64,000 bases of DNA from Kaistia soli DSM 19436 (GTDB taxonomy: Bacteria > Pseudomonadota > Alphaproteobacteria > Rhizobiales > Kaistiaceae): NCBI RefSeq assembly GCF_900129325.1, contig NZ_FQUP01000001.1:620001-684000 (forward strand). Reading direction: 5' to 3'. Position numbers and translations under genes: made by a program. Below the pieces are notes generated by a model. The model did no database searches and was not told the origin of the DNA. It saw only the letters and a list, made by a program, of their open reading frames with translations. The number at the start of each line of letters is the position of its first letter. Within the stretch, counting starts at the first letter, position 1. Positions 63,967 to 64,000 of this stretch are shown one piece after another.

Positions 63967-64000
63967 ATGACCCGCCAGATCCGCTTCAACGCCTTCGACA
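63967..64000 (+). CDS. Second NtaA/DszA family monooxygenase, only the first 11 codons
   Basis: The ATG at 63967 follows GAGGAAGAGAG. The 11 visible residues, MTRQIRFNAFD, match the start of the monooxygenase at 61035-62450 at nine or ten positions. The rest lies beyond the window. It is in the same transcript as the SfnB-like gene. Confidence 0.75.
   Translation, partial: MTRQIRFNAFD

Overview
The window looks like chromosomal DNA of an alphaproteobacterium, most likely of the order Hyphomicrobiales (Rhizobiales). The evidence is high G+C, a PdhS-type cell-cycle histidine kinase, two phasins, a DUF1127 protein, a plant-type glutamate-cysteine ligase, and a tRNA-His with discriminator base A73. 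The genus cannot be read from the sequence.

Layout. 1-16.5 kb is core-like: partial DUF3422 protein, argininosuccinate-lyase-family enzyme, FMN-dependent L-lactate dehydrogenase with a divergent GntR/FCD regulator, a PepSY-like secreted protein, an SDR, gshA, a tandem universal stress protein, a DUF937 protein, a DUF1127 gene facing a LysR regulator coupled to a small P-loop kinase, glutaminase, the PdhS-like kinase, two phasins and tRNA-His. 16.5-18.1 kb is gene-poor DNA next to the tRNA. 18.1-31.4 kb looks accessory: a hydrolase with a broken Tat start, a SABATH-type carboxyl methyltransferase, a LuxR regulator, a cupin, a benzoylformate decarboxylase with every catalytic residue in place, two small secreted proteins, a flavin hydroxylase, two overlapping genes for nitrile-hydratase-leader-like (NHLP) small proteins, a CocE/NonD hydrolase, an orphan membrane protein and a decayed second CocE copy.

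31.7-38.3 kb is one operon: an RpiR regulator, an ABC importer of the sugar/glycerol-phosphate class, a GpdQ-like phosphodiesterase and a HAD phosphatase. Together they suggest uptake and stepwise dephosphorylation of a phosphodiester. 38.3-39.3 kb carries a quinolinate synthase (nadA) relic. 39.3-44.7 kb is a TetR-controlled RND efflux operon with a small coupled ORF ahead of the pump. After a LysR relic come an aldo/keto reductase-MFS operon and its divergent LysR regulator (45.3-48.6 kb), then 1.35 kb of gene-poor DNA.

49.9-64.0 kb is a sulfur-acquisition region: a 2-oxoglutarate/Fe(II) oxygenase and O-acetylhomoserine sulfhydrylase, a sulfonate-type ABC importer, a Dpp/Opp-type ABC importer with a fused double ATPase, a DszA/NtaA-type flavin monooxygenase, an SfnB/DszC-like acyl-CoA-dehydrogenase-fold enzyme and the start of a second DszA-type monooxygenase. 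The likely logic is import of organosulfur compounds, oxidative release of sulfur, and capture as homocysteine.

The best candidates for undescribed biology are the NHLP-like pair in the flavin hydroxylase/CocE operon, the tandem-repeat glycine/tryptophan-rich secreted protein beside it, and a 27-bp repeat found four times in decayed spacers.
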